DNA of 64,000 nucleotides from Rhea pennata (lineage: Eukaryota > Chordata > Aves > Rheiformes > Rheidae), in contig NC_084676.1 in NCBI RefSeq assembly GCF_028389875.1, forward strand, positions 248,001-312,000. Reading direction: 5' to 3'. The number at the start of each line of letters is the position of its first letter. Position 1 is the stretch's first letter. Under the pieces are notes generated by a model. That model worked only from the letters and a program-made list of their open reading frames with translations. It did not search any database and had not been told where the DNA came from. The position numbers and the translations under genes are program-made. This document shows, piece after piece, positions 44,861 through 55,300 of this stretch.

Positions 44861-46814
44861 CGGGGGGTTCGTGTCTGGGCGTCAGGGGGCGGGAGAGACC
44901 GTGTACGGGGGTCCGGGGTGCCGGGGAGTCCGTGTGGGGGGGCCGGCGGAGGGTCGGGGGTCCCGGGGAGCCCTGTATGGGGGTCAGAGCCCGGGGAGCC
45001 CGTGTGTGGAGGTCGGGGGTCCAGGGGAGCCCCTGTGCGGGGGTTGGGGGGCCCGGGGGGCCTGTGTGCGAGAGTTAGCCTGGTAAGCCCGTGTCTGGGG
45101 GCTGGGGGAGGGTTGGGGGTCCCGAGGAGCCTGTGTGCGGGGGTCGGGGGTTTCCAGGAACCCATGTGCGGGGGTCAGAGAGCCCACGGAGCCTGTGTCT
45201 GGGGGCCGGGGGAGGGTTGGGGGTCCCGGGGAGCCTGTGTGCAGGGGTCAGGGGGTTCCAGGAACCCATGTGTGGGGGTTGGAGAGCCTGGGGAGCCCGT
45301 GTCTGGGGGTTGAGGGTCCCAGGGAGCCCCTGTGCAGGAGCTGGGGGTTTCCAGGAGCCTGTGTGTAGAGGCTGGGGGGCCTGGGGAGCCTGTGTGCGGG
45401 GTCAGGGGGCCTGGGGAGCCTGTGTCTGGGGGCTGGAGGCCGTGGGGTGCTGGGGCACTGCTCCAGCTCTTACCGCCTCATTTTGTACTGGCAGGGAACA
45501 AGGAGCGAGGCTGGAACGACCCTCCCCAGTTCTCCTATGGGCTGCAGACCCAGGCTGGGGGCCCCAAGCGAGCCCTGCTCACTCGCCGGGCGTTGGCCCC
45601 CGCCCACGGAGCCCGCTCAGGTCAGAACACCCAGAGGGCCCCTGCCCATCTGTGACCCCCATGCAGAGCCAAGGCTGCCCTGGTTCTCCTGGAGAACAGG
45701 GTACCTTCCCTTTGCTGCAGCCCCTCAGAGGGCGGAGAGACTGGGTGATGCTGACACAGCAAGAGCAGCCACACAACCAGGACCTAGTACCAGCCCTAAG
45801 AGCCAGAGAGTCAATGAAGCTTGGAGGTGCTGGGGGTCTGAGATCCTCCCCCCTCTATCTGGCACATCTCTTGGGGGGCAGTGAGCTTCCAGGTCTCTGC
45901 ACCAGCCTGGGTGCTGCTGCCACTGGGTGCATTGGTCTGCCTGTTCTCCACACCAGTCTGTATTCCCTCCAGGTGCTCCTCCTGACACCACCGCCCTGGC
46001 TGCTGCCACAGCCCTGCCTCCCAAATCATTGGGGCCACCCCCGCTTGGGCCTGTCAACCCTTCCTTGTGGACTGAGAGCGTGAGGCCAACTGTAGAGGAG
46101 CCCTTGGAGGACTGTGATGTACCAGCAGATGCTGTCCTCACTCCCCTGAGGGTGGCCCTAGATGCCTGCCGGCCCACAGTGCAGGTGAGGCCTTCAGTGC
46201 TTCCTCCTCTACCTCCTGGCCCCAGTTCATTTCACCTAGCAGTAGCTGCTCTTACAAGACAGCATTGCTGTCCTGTACTAAGAAGCAGGGAGGTTCAGCA
46301 GCCAGAAGGGGGCTAGGCAGGGGCTGTTTGTTCCCAGGAAAGTCACCCCTGCCTGAGAGGGCTGCCCAGAGCCTCTCTGGAGCAGGTCCTCACTCCAGCT
46401 CCTGTCCATGCTTCCAGAAACAAGTGTGTGATGACATTGGACGGCGGCTGATGGTGCTTGGGGACACATGGGCTCAGGGGAAGTTGTCAACTCCTGTGAG
46501 GAAGAGGATGAGCCTCCTGGTGCAAGGTGAGTGGTACAGAGACTGGATCTGGTCAAGCCTGGGTCACTGGGCTCATGCTGCTGCTGACAGAGCCACTGAC
46601 GGATTCCCTTTCCTCAACAGAGCTGCAGCAACACCACTGGGACACGGCTGATGAGATCCACCGCTCGCTTATGGTGGACCATGTGAACGAGGTGAGCCAG
46701 TGGCTGGTGGGTGTCAAACGCTTGATCGCTGAGATGAGGAACCTATCTACCATGAAGCTCACTGAACCCAGGAATGATGAGACTGAGACCGTGCCTGACC
46801 AGGAAGCTGCCTGA
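44658..46814 (+). CDS. SRA1: Steroid receptor RNA activator protein (SRAP)
   Basis: SRA1 is known as both a noncoding coactivator RNA of nuclear receptors and a protein. Exons as read: 44658-44682, 45495-45620, 45973-46184, 46418-46526, 46621-46814. They total 666 nt, 221 aa (human 236). The N-terminus [20 protein letters not shown] and the block [18 protein letters not shown] are nearly identical to human. A proline-rich middle follows. The C-terminal helical domain contains [21 protein letters not shown] and [16 protein letters not shown]. An in-frame TGA at 44646-44648 shows that translation starts at 44658, so the longer human N-terminus is absent. AATAAA at 46994 ends the gene. Confidence 0.97.
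44860..45440 (+). repeat. G-rich minisatellite filling SRA1 intron 1
   Basis: About 18 imperfect units of roughly 30 bp, core GGGGAGCCTGTGTGCGGGGG followed by T(C/T)(A/G)GGGG, run across most of the 812-bp intron. Some units recur in the same order, suggesting higher-order duplication. The plus (transcribed RNA) strand has dense G4-G6 runs. Long ORFs on both strands here are products of the repeat. Confidence 0.9.
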
Positions 46815-46993
46815 TGCTCGAGAGCAGGGCTGCAGACTATGGGTAGGGCAGCCTGCATTCAGGGCCACTGGCAGGAAAAGGAGCCCCTGGTGCCTGAGGA
46901 GGCCTGGGCGTCTCCTGCTGCTCCTAACTGACTCTCAGGAAAGGAGGATTTTATTCACCATGACATCTTAGTGGCGATTCATGACATGATGTT

Positions 46994-46999
46994 AATAAA
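46994..46999 (+). terminator. SRA1: SRA1 poly(A) signal
   Basis: AATAAA in GTTAATAAATAGC lies 180 bp after the SRA1 stop. Confidence 0.85.
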
Positions 47000-47014
47000 T
47001 AGCACCAATCTGTC

Positions 47015-47990
47015 CCTGTCTACAGGCTGCCCTGGTACACTGGGTCAGGCTGGGTCCTGTCTGTTCAGTGAGTGGTTAAGAGATGCTAGATGAGGCCAGA
47101 AGAGCTTCAGGCTGGTCTGAAGGAGCTCGCCCCAATAAGGTGTTCCCAGACCCACAACTCATTAAGGGAAGGAATTCCCCACCAAGCAGTACCTCTGGCA
47201 GCACGTGGATCCAGCCAGAGCTCCTATGATAGCGATATGTTTTTCTGCTGTATTAGTTGGCTGAGTCTGGACCCTCTAGCCAAGCTTTTGGTAGTGATGG
47301 GGAGACCCATGGCAGCAGGGCAGCTGTGCACCTTCTCTGGGAGGAGATAGGCCCAGGGGAAATCTTAGGGTGGCTGGGTAAGCCAACATGCAGCTATCTT
47401 GGAGCAAACTGGTGTGGGCTGCTGCAGCTGAACTCTGCCTGCACAGCAAAACCAGTCCTTAGCAGCTGGGGACCTGCCCACTCTGGCACAGCTCAGACCC
47501 AAGTGTGGGACTTGAGAGACTCAAATGCAGTTGGCCCTTGAGACAGTGGGGATCCAGGCAAAAGTATCATGGTGCTGGCCCTAGGCTCACCAGGCTGTGT
47601 CCTCTCTGGACATAATGGAGAATCTAGGTGCAGGGAGACTGCTCTGTCTCTAGCCTGTGCTTGCAGGAAGGCCTCATCCACCTGCCCTGACCATGGCTAG
47701 CATAGCCCCCTGACTGCTCTGACTACCCCAGCTTGGGCAGGATGGGGAAAACATGTGGCACCCCAAGCCTGGCAGATTCAGCTGCTCGCAGCTCTCAAGA
47801 CCCACACAGTTCCAAAACTGCAGGCCTCAGCAGTGCTTTCTATGACCCTCAGGGTCCTGCATTCACCTTGCAGGGTTTCATTGCCCAAGGAAGAGATCCT
47901 GTATACCCTGAAAGGTCATCTGCAGCTACCTAGCTCCAGAGCTCCACAGACGCACTTGACCCCAATGCAGAGATCCACCAGCCCACCACA
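47015..47990. other. Space between convergent SRA1 and EIF4EBP3
   Basis: About 1 kb separates the two facing poly(A) signals (46994 and 48010). I recognise no gene or repeat in it. Confidence 0.6.
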
Positions 47991-48004
47991 GGGGTTTCAT
48001 GGTG

Positions 48005-48010
48005 TTTATT
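48005..48010 (-). terminator. EIF4EBP3: EIF4EBP3 poly(A) signal
   Basis: TTTATT on the plus strand reads AATAAA on the minus strand, 178 bp beyond the EIF4EBP3 stop. Confidence 0.8.
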
Positions 48011-48090
48011 GATCAAGCGTGAGCTCTCTAGGCAGTTGCACCAGCCAGTTGTGCTGGAGCCCATGAGGTGTCACGCGTCCATCCCCAGCA

Positions 48091-48623
48091 TCACAGAGAG
48101 GGCTGCAGCCAGCCACTTGCGGTGCCAGCACCTCCACAAGGCCCAGAAACAGGCCCAGCCATGGCCTGGAGACGGGGAACTGAGAACTCAGATGTCCATC
48201 TCAAATTGGTCTTGATCTGGAAGGGCAGGGAGGGAAGACAGGGCCAAGGTTAGGATGGGGTTACCTTGGAGGAAACGTGTAGGCAAATGGACTGCTGCAG
48301 GAGCAAGAGACTGAGACAGAGCCAAGTCGAACACTGGCTGAGCCAGGGTCTCTCCTTGCCCTTTTAGCCACCCTTTGGGGTGGGAGCCCAATGCCCCAGG
48401 CAGCACGGCCTTATTCCCCTGCTTGGGCTGTGGTGCCCAGGCTGCTCACCTGGCATGGTTTCTTCACTCTCATTCTGCTCCTTGAGCTCCCCCAGCTTGA
48501 CGAGGCTGGGCTGGGCCGGGGAGGTGACACCGGGGATCTGGGGCAGGCAGCAGGGAGGGGTCCTGGCCACGGGTGAATTCTTGCACTCCAGCAGGAACTT
48601 GCGGTCGTAGATGATGCGGGTAC
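48091..48623 (-). other. Second open frame in EIF4EBP3 exons 2-3, reachable by ANKHD1 read-through
   Basis: The ANKHD1 exon ending at 52886 ends in phase 0, while EIF4EBP3 exon 2 is read in phase 1 for 4E-BP3. Splicing 52886 to 48623 therefore reads exon 2 from its first base. That frame has no stop through all 58 codons ([12 protein letters not shown] at the start, MRVKKPCQ at the end). It continues 41 codons into exon 3, past the 4E-BP3 stop, to a TGA at 48093-48091. The predicted tail is Ser/Pro/Arg-rich and unlike 4E-BP3. Such a fusion frame was reported for mammalian MASK-BP3. Use in this species is inference. Confidence 0.5.
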
Positions 48624-50176
48624 CTGCCAAAAGCAGGGGGCAGTCAGGCACCGATGGCCCATGGCAGCCCCCTTCCCCCAGTGCCATGGCCAGAGCCTGA
48701 GCCCAGAATGGCAGGGGGAAGGGGCCGCACTTGGACGGGAATCACAGCCACATCTGGAGCCATCATGTGATTTCCTGTAGGACAAGAGTGTGAAACCCAT
48801 CATGCACGGCAGCTGTTCCCTGCATCATTCCTTCCTCCCAAAGCTCCCAGAGCCCTGCTAGGGCACAGCACGGGTTGGGGGGGTGGGGGGGGGGGAGGGA
48901 GAGGATGTCTGGATGCCCCACAGCAGCTCACAGGGTGCTACCAAGCCATGGGGTCAGGCATCTTCAAAATCTGCCCCTGTGCTGCCTGCAGGCTTGGCCA
49001 AGCTCTGGGCACAGCCGAGGTTGGGCCTGTGAGCTCTGCTGACCAAGGCACCCCCTGCACTCCCTGCAAAGGGACGAGCAGTTGGGTTGGATGGGACGCC
49101 ACATTCCCGCTGCCAGCTCCTTGGATGCAGCCCTCGCAGCAGCGCCCAGAACGGGTGCTGCCAGGCACGTGTGGGCTCTCCCTAACACCCGTGAGCGCCT
49201 GCAGTGATCTCCGAGACTGAACTGGTCTGCACGATGCTCCCGCTCCCCAAAGGCCGGCCAGCAGGCCCCCACTGTCCCCACAGGAGGCCAGGACAGGTCC
49301 CCAGAGGACAGAGCAGCAGTTCTGTGCCAAGCTGCTGAAGTCAGAGAGCAGCTGAGAGTGGCAGCTGGCGCAGCGAGAACTCCCCGTACAGGCCAGGCCC
49401 GTCCCAACACGGCAAACGTTACACAATGTGCACAGGCGCCTGCTGCTGCTGTGCCAGCACCTGGCCCGGCTCCCTCTGGCCCACGATAAGGCTTATCGAG
49501 GGCACATGCCGGGGCCGGCGCCCACTGGGTGGCTGCCCGCAGTCCAACTGAAACCTGCTGTGCTTACTCGCGCGTGCAGGACAGAGCTCTCCAGTGAAGA
49601 GGGGAGCAGAAGGCGCCCTGCAGTGTGAGCTGTGCTGCCCACCACGCCGGAGAAAGCTCAGCTCTGAGCGAGTTTTGCATTGGTCCCCAGCACCTCCCCT
49701 CCAGCTTAGGCCCATCGGGGCAAATGCATGGCCACGCTGTGCCAGTGAGAAAGCAGGACTGCACCGAGCCACTGCAACGGTGCTGCCAGGAGCTCCTTCC
49801 CCAGCCCTGCAGCCCAAGGGACGGTTGCAGCCTCTGGCTGGGCCAGGAAGCAGCATGGGGCAGTGCCGGCAGTCCCAGCAGCAGCTGAACGTGCCTGGTA
49901 AGGCCTCCCTCGGTCCTCCTTTCACAGGGAGGCAAAGGGTGGGCTCAGGCAGGGGGAGGCCTGGGCACCTGCCCCCAAGGCCGCTTGGGGCCAGAGGCAG
50001 CTCTCCTGGGCCCGGGGGAGGGGGGTGGGCTGCCCTTCTCGGCACCACTCAGCCTTACCCCCCGGCGTGGTTGAGTAGAGGGTGCCGCCCGGCGTGGAGC
50101 CGTAGCCGTCCGGCGCGGGGAGATCGCGGCCGCCCGGGATGGGGCAGGAGGCAGTGGCAGTGCCCGCCGTGGCCAT
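48188..50176 (-). CDS. EIF4EBP3: Eukaryotic translation initiation factor 4E-binding protein 3
   Basis: This translational repressor sequesters the cap-binding protein eIF4E and is released by mTORC1 phosphorylation. Exons on the minus strand: 50176-50059, 48623-48450, 48216-48188. They total 321 nt, 106 aa (human 100). Visible elements in order are CPIPGGRD, two TPGG phosphosite motifs, the eIF4E-binding motif YDRKFLL, the NSPVARTPP phosphosites, [10 protein letters not shown] and the C-terminal TOS motif FEMDI. The start at 50176 gives an N-terminus slightly longer than human. The gene lies head to tail behind ANKHD1 and tail to tail with SRA1. Confidence 0.97.
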
Positions 50177-50420
50177 GGAGCCGAGCCGAACCGTGCAGGG
50201 CGGCAGGCCCAACACGTGTGCAGGCCAGGCCGAGCAGGGAGGCTCCGCCCCCGGCCCCGCCCCCGCGGGGCTCCCAGCCATCTTCTACCCCAGCAGCCCG
50301 AGGGCGGCAGGCGCGCTCTCCTCCGCCCGCCCCCCAGGCAGCGCTACGGGTCCAACTTTTTAAAACGCGCTCGGCACGGAGCAACCGCGCAGCCCGGGCA
50401 GCCTTGCCTCTCCGCTAACG
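50060..50420 (-). promoter_or_regulatory. EIF4EBP3: CpG-rich promoter of EIF4EBP3
   Basis: A GC- and CpG-dense block covers the EIF4EBP3 first exon and about 240 bp upstream of its start at 50176, with GC-box-like CCCCGCCCCC at about 50250. It suggests that EIF4EBP3 has its own promoter independent of ANKHD1. Confidence 0.65.
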
Positions 50421-51950
50421 GATGCGTCTGGTCAGCAAGTGCGAACGACGAGGACAGCCAGAGCTATCACATCCTGGCTCTCTGCTAGCGCAAGGGCTAC
50501 ATCACCTGCCCGGCAGCCCCACGTCACCCTGGAGCGGGCGCCCGAGACTCAGTCATGGTCGCGCGATCCTAAGGGAGGCTGTCTGCTGGGCAGCATTTGC
50601 ACCAATTCATCTAGGGCACCCCAAGGACAAGCACCTAGTTTGCACAAAAGCTACTGTACAACAATACATACATACATCTATGTATGTATATATGGTATTT
50701 TGTTTTTCTTTCACCATTTACTTTTAATACAATTATTGTCAGCACAAGTGTTTCTCCTCTGGCGTTTGCATTTATCAGGATGGCAGTAAGAGCAAAAGTT
50801 CAGGTCTTTTTGCATTTTCTTGTTGAATACTAGGTAGAATGTCTAAATGCATCCATACTGTCTGAGGTTTATTTGCCTATGGTACTCAGGTATTACTTGT
50901 GCACTTCATACTTTGAGCACTTCTGAATATTCAGAAGTAACCACGACAGAGAACACACGCCATTACATTATCTTAAGAGTTCACTCCATGCAAGTTATCA
51001 CTGAATCCTCTCTTTTGGCTGCTCCTTCTTTATGCTTTTCCTGGGGAAACTCTCCTGACCATTCCTTACACGCAACAGCAGGAGGAAGGAAGGAAGGTGG
51101 GGAAGTCTCCATCTGCTCTCTGGTCTGAGAGACCACCAAAAGTGGCCTGTTACATTGGACACTGCACTGTAGTTACCTGCTTGAGAAATGGACCAAATAT
51201 TCAGTGTAGTTACTGCAGCAGAACTGAGTGAAAGTAGAAATAAGTTTACTCTTAATGCAGCAAATGGAAAGCTACCAAGGCACAGCGATACTGGAATCAA
51301 TACTGCCTATGTGGACAGTGAACCTGCATCTTGAACAGTATGCAAGAAACCTCTTCCTCCTCACTGAAATGACTTGAGAAGCTCTTACCAGATTTAAAGG
51401 ATTACAGGAAGCTTAGGATAGAATACATTACATTATTCTCTGGTGGGAGGTGGTCTCTGCTTTCCTAATATCTGCTTCTGGGCAGCTGGTCACAGAGAAT
51501 CAGGTGAAGAAACCCTGCATTTTTCTAGGAACTACCTCAAGTTTTGCCTTCTGCAAATTAAGATGTCACTGGTTGCCAGGGTGCCAAGTCAGCCCTTATT
51601 TCCAGCCCCTGAACAATACCCGGTATTTCAGGCAACCCATCTGTAAAGAGAGTGCTACAAGAAGCAGAACTGATCCAGAAGGAGGAAAAAAAAAAAAAAA
51701 AAAAAAAAAAAAAAGCAAAACCACACATACAACCACGCTCTCAGAAAATAAAAGGATAACAACTGGCAGGAGGAAGCACTTACATTGTGCATCACATATG
51801 ACTGCAGCTTAAAACCTTCCTCCCCTTCCCCAGTTGCATCCGGTTGCTAATTAAGTGATCCTAGAAAGGTAAACCTCCGGACATGGCAGCTACAAATGAC
51901 AATATGCATCCTCTTCCAAAATTCTCACACACAACCTATAAATACTGTTT
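50421..51950. other. Interval between EIF4EBP3 promoter and ANKHD1 3' end
   Basis: No gene is recognised. It contains a small CATA-type repeat near 50665-50690 and an A run at 51686-51714. A read-through transcript would splice this interval out. Confidence 0.55.
51686..51714. repeat. A homopolymer (29 nt)
   Basis: An uninterrupted run of 29 A lies downstream (minus sense) of the ANKHD1 poly(A) signal. Confidence 0.9.
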
Positions 51951-51954
51951 GCCT

Positions 51955-51960
51955 TTTATT
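51955..51960 (-). terminator. ANKHD1: Candidate ANKHD1 poly(A) signal
   Basis: TTTATT on the plus strand reads AATAAA on the minus strand, about 415 bp after the ANKHD1 stop. Skipping this site is the prerequisite for read-through into EIF4EBP3. Confidence 0.6.
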
Positions 51961-52374
51961 GAATATTCAGGTAAATATTTCACATTAATACAGGCTACAT
52001 AAAGTAGAGCCACTATACGACATGAAATTTACTCAACTTTTCCTCTTAAGTATGTAAACAATTATACATGTATTTACCACCCTAAAAGGTTGAAATCATG
52101 TAATCATCTAGTTCTCTGCTGCACACAAGTCGCATTCAGTAGTGTTTAGCCAAAAGCACTAGTTGCATCTGATTTAAGTTCAAAATGGCTAAACTAACTG
52201 GAGAACAGAATCAGTTGTATAGGTGAATCAATTTGTTCTTATACAACGGGCAATCAAGTTTCCATTCTTACAGCCCACAGAAAACTGCTTAGTTAGGCAC
52301 ATTAAAAAATCCCCAGGGTTCTTCAAGGTTATAAGGTTTCCCAAACAAGGCTAAAAAGGATAGACCCCCTTAAA

Positions 52375-55300
52375 TCAGTTGACGTACTTGAGATGCATGT
52401 TTCCAATGTGAGGTGCCCAGGTGCCAGGCCAAATCTATAGCAAGAAGGAAAAAAACATGTCTATTATAAAAACAAATAAAGGTTCCTTTACTAGAGCAAT
52501 CAACCACTAGAGGGCAAGCTTAAGGCTCCCCCTAGAACATAACCAGATCATCAAAAAAGGCTGGGAGCTATCTTCAGCTCTGGCCAGGTTTTGATTGACA
52601 ACCTGTAATGTAACATACTCAGTATGTATCTAAACCCTATGACTTACAATAAAGTTTGTACCTACTGAGCATTCTTGAAATTCTGGTCATTTATCTGAAA
52701 GCCACATACATTTACAAACACACACTGCAGGGGGAAAAAAAATCATGCAAACAATCTTAATTCTAGTATCTAAGAGTTGAAAAAAATCTCACTTATCCAG
52801 AATAAAGAAAAACAAAACAAAGCATAACTCTGCAAAAAGCCCTATGTAAGCAGAAGTGCAGGAAAAAAAAATGCAGCCACGGTACCTGCTGAGCATCAGT
52901 ACATTCTGTTGAATTTTGGACAACTTTGATCATGGGATTCCAGGCTGGGTCTGGAGTATGAAGACCATTAAAGAGAGGGCCTCCCGGTCCATCTGCCAGC
53001 TGAGGGTGCGAGGGTATTAGAGTGCCACCATACATGGAAATCGGCAGGCCCTAAAGGATCAAAAAAGAAATGTTAGTGAATAGGGTAATGGTTATGAAAA
53101 ATGACCTTATTATCAAATGCTTCTGCGGTGCAGTACCTTTCATCTTGCCACCACCAGAGCACTTTTCAGAGATTACATCTACCTTTGCAGTGCTGGGCTA
53201 GGACAGGGGCAAGGACAGCACTAGGGAACGATAAGGACAGAATACACTGTATCCAATCTGGAGTTTTTTAAAGCAACGTAGAAAGTAGTTTTTATTAGTG
53301 TTGACATTTTATCAGGCTTCTTGTTGCAATAGATGACACACAAGCATAAACTGTGTTTGCCAAGATGACAGAGGCAGTTCAAATCCATATGCAACATTCA
53401 CATACTGGTAAACAACTCAGCACTGCGAGGAAAAGGGGCATCACTGCTCATCTAGGCAGAATTTGAAATACAACTGTACTGCGCCGAGCTGCAGCCAGGC
53501 CGCTGCACTGCAAAGTCTTTATGCAGTTTGAGCCCATAAGATTGAGCTGAAGATTTTCTATAAATTACTTAAGGGACATCTAAAATATTCTTCCAGTTCA
53601 GAAAGAGCAAGTCACAGAGCAGCCTTCTATGGTTGAGATCTCTCCTGCATTCAATTATCAATCTGTAATTCAGAAGATCCCAGAAACACACACTACAGCC
53701 ACTTCTGAAACATGCTGTGAGAAGATCTGCTGTTGAACACATAGTCCTGGACCTTCCTTCTGTGGAGGCTGAGCCAGTTATAGCTTGGCTGTATTGCTTT
53801 GCCTCAAGCTACAATATTAACACACAATGCACAGAATTACATGCCGTTCTCTCATCCTGCTCCTTCCTTAAGGAAAGCATGAGGCATTAACAGGCAGGAT
53901 CTGCATTGAAAGCATTGAATGTTCAACCAGCCTCAGGAACAGAACAAGCCTTGTGGTACCAGTATTTCCACATGACTGAGCCTCTGCAAAAGGAAACACT
54001 GGAGAATGATGGGGATATCAGTGACTAGGCAAGAGAATATTTGCCACCTCTAACTTCCAGTTTTGTTTAAACAGGCCTCTAGGTTTGGACACCACTTCCA
54101 GTCAGCAAAGGAGTACAAGGATGAAAGGAGATTCAAGACTAGAAGAGGCAATATGGAATAGAGTCCTATTAGCACATGAGGTAAATCTGTCCCTCAAATA
54201 CCAATCCCACAGGCATTTCACACCTACTAGCACCGTGAAACATCTGAATTAACTAATGACTTGCCAAACTGATCTCAGTTTGCTTCAGAAGAAAGGAAGT
54301 TGTCATGAACCCAGTTCTTCTGAGGCTTACAGTGCCCAAATCATGGTTCCATAACAAAAATCTTGGTTCTTTTATAGCCAAAAATTGACCCCCCCGTAAC
54401 TTACTTTAGAAAAATCCACAAAACTATTTGGCATAGGTTGGTGGAAAATGTTTGAGGGAGCCACTATTCCAGAATCATCTCGCTCCATTGGCTGATGCTG
54501 AGAAAACGTGCCCGGGTCCGACAATTGCTGTTGCATTGGATGATTTCCCATTACAGGCTGAGACCAACCTGACAAGCCTTCTGGAAAGGAGAGATTGAAA
54601 TTGGCCGATTACAATTATTAATCCTTCAGGCAACTGTGGAGATTATGGAGACTAATAGCAACTTCAAATCTCAGGCATCCACAGCAGAGCTAAGCTTCAA
54701 TAAACCCCCAAAGCATCGTATCTGAGCATGTGCAAGCTTCACTTGAAAAACACAGCAATGCAGAGACACTAAAGTGCCTTAGTGCACAAGAACACATGAA
54801 GGATTTCACTGAAGAAACATAACAAATAAAGAAGTTTTAATGGTCCTGTAAAATAACAAATGGAAACAATTTACAACTCGAAGGCTGTAACTCCTCTCAC
54901 TTTCCATAAGAACTCAAAACTACCAGGAAACTGAATGTAACTGTAATGAAGGAAACTTCAGCTGTTTCAACGTCTTTTTAAACAGGGTGGGGGCTGCCTG
55001 AAATGGAACTTACCCCATATTAAAGTCATGAGGAGATCAGTAAAAAAACAATATCCACAACTATGTATTTCTGGATATATTAACTGGGCTTAGAACTAAC
55101 ATTTTTAAATGTTAATGGGTAAACAAGCTACAAACTTGGAGGGACACAGCTGTTCCTTCTACACCACACATCAGACTTGGAGAAGGATTCCCTTAAGGGA
55201 CAATATTTGCTTACTTTAAAATTTCCTATCATTCAGAAGACTTAATATGAAATATGCGAAGTGTTATCAAGGTTTGCAAGCACACTCTGGCAGATAACCT

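Noticed and set aside
43605-45313. Several 140-320-codon frames on both strands
   Set aside because: They are products of the C-rich and G-rich minisatellites and CpG-rich sequence. Real exons here belong to APBB3 and SRA1 in specific frames.
44860-45440. CRISPR-like regularly spaced repeats
   Set aside because: Units are contiguous, diverged and without unique spacers, and the context is a vertebrate intron. This is a minisatellite.
50668-50689. Ten-base inverted repeat (hairpin)
   Set aside because: It is explained by a TACA microsatellite meeting its complement, with no transcript or terminator context.
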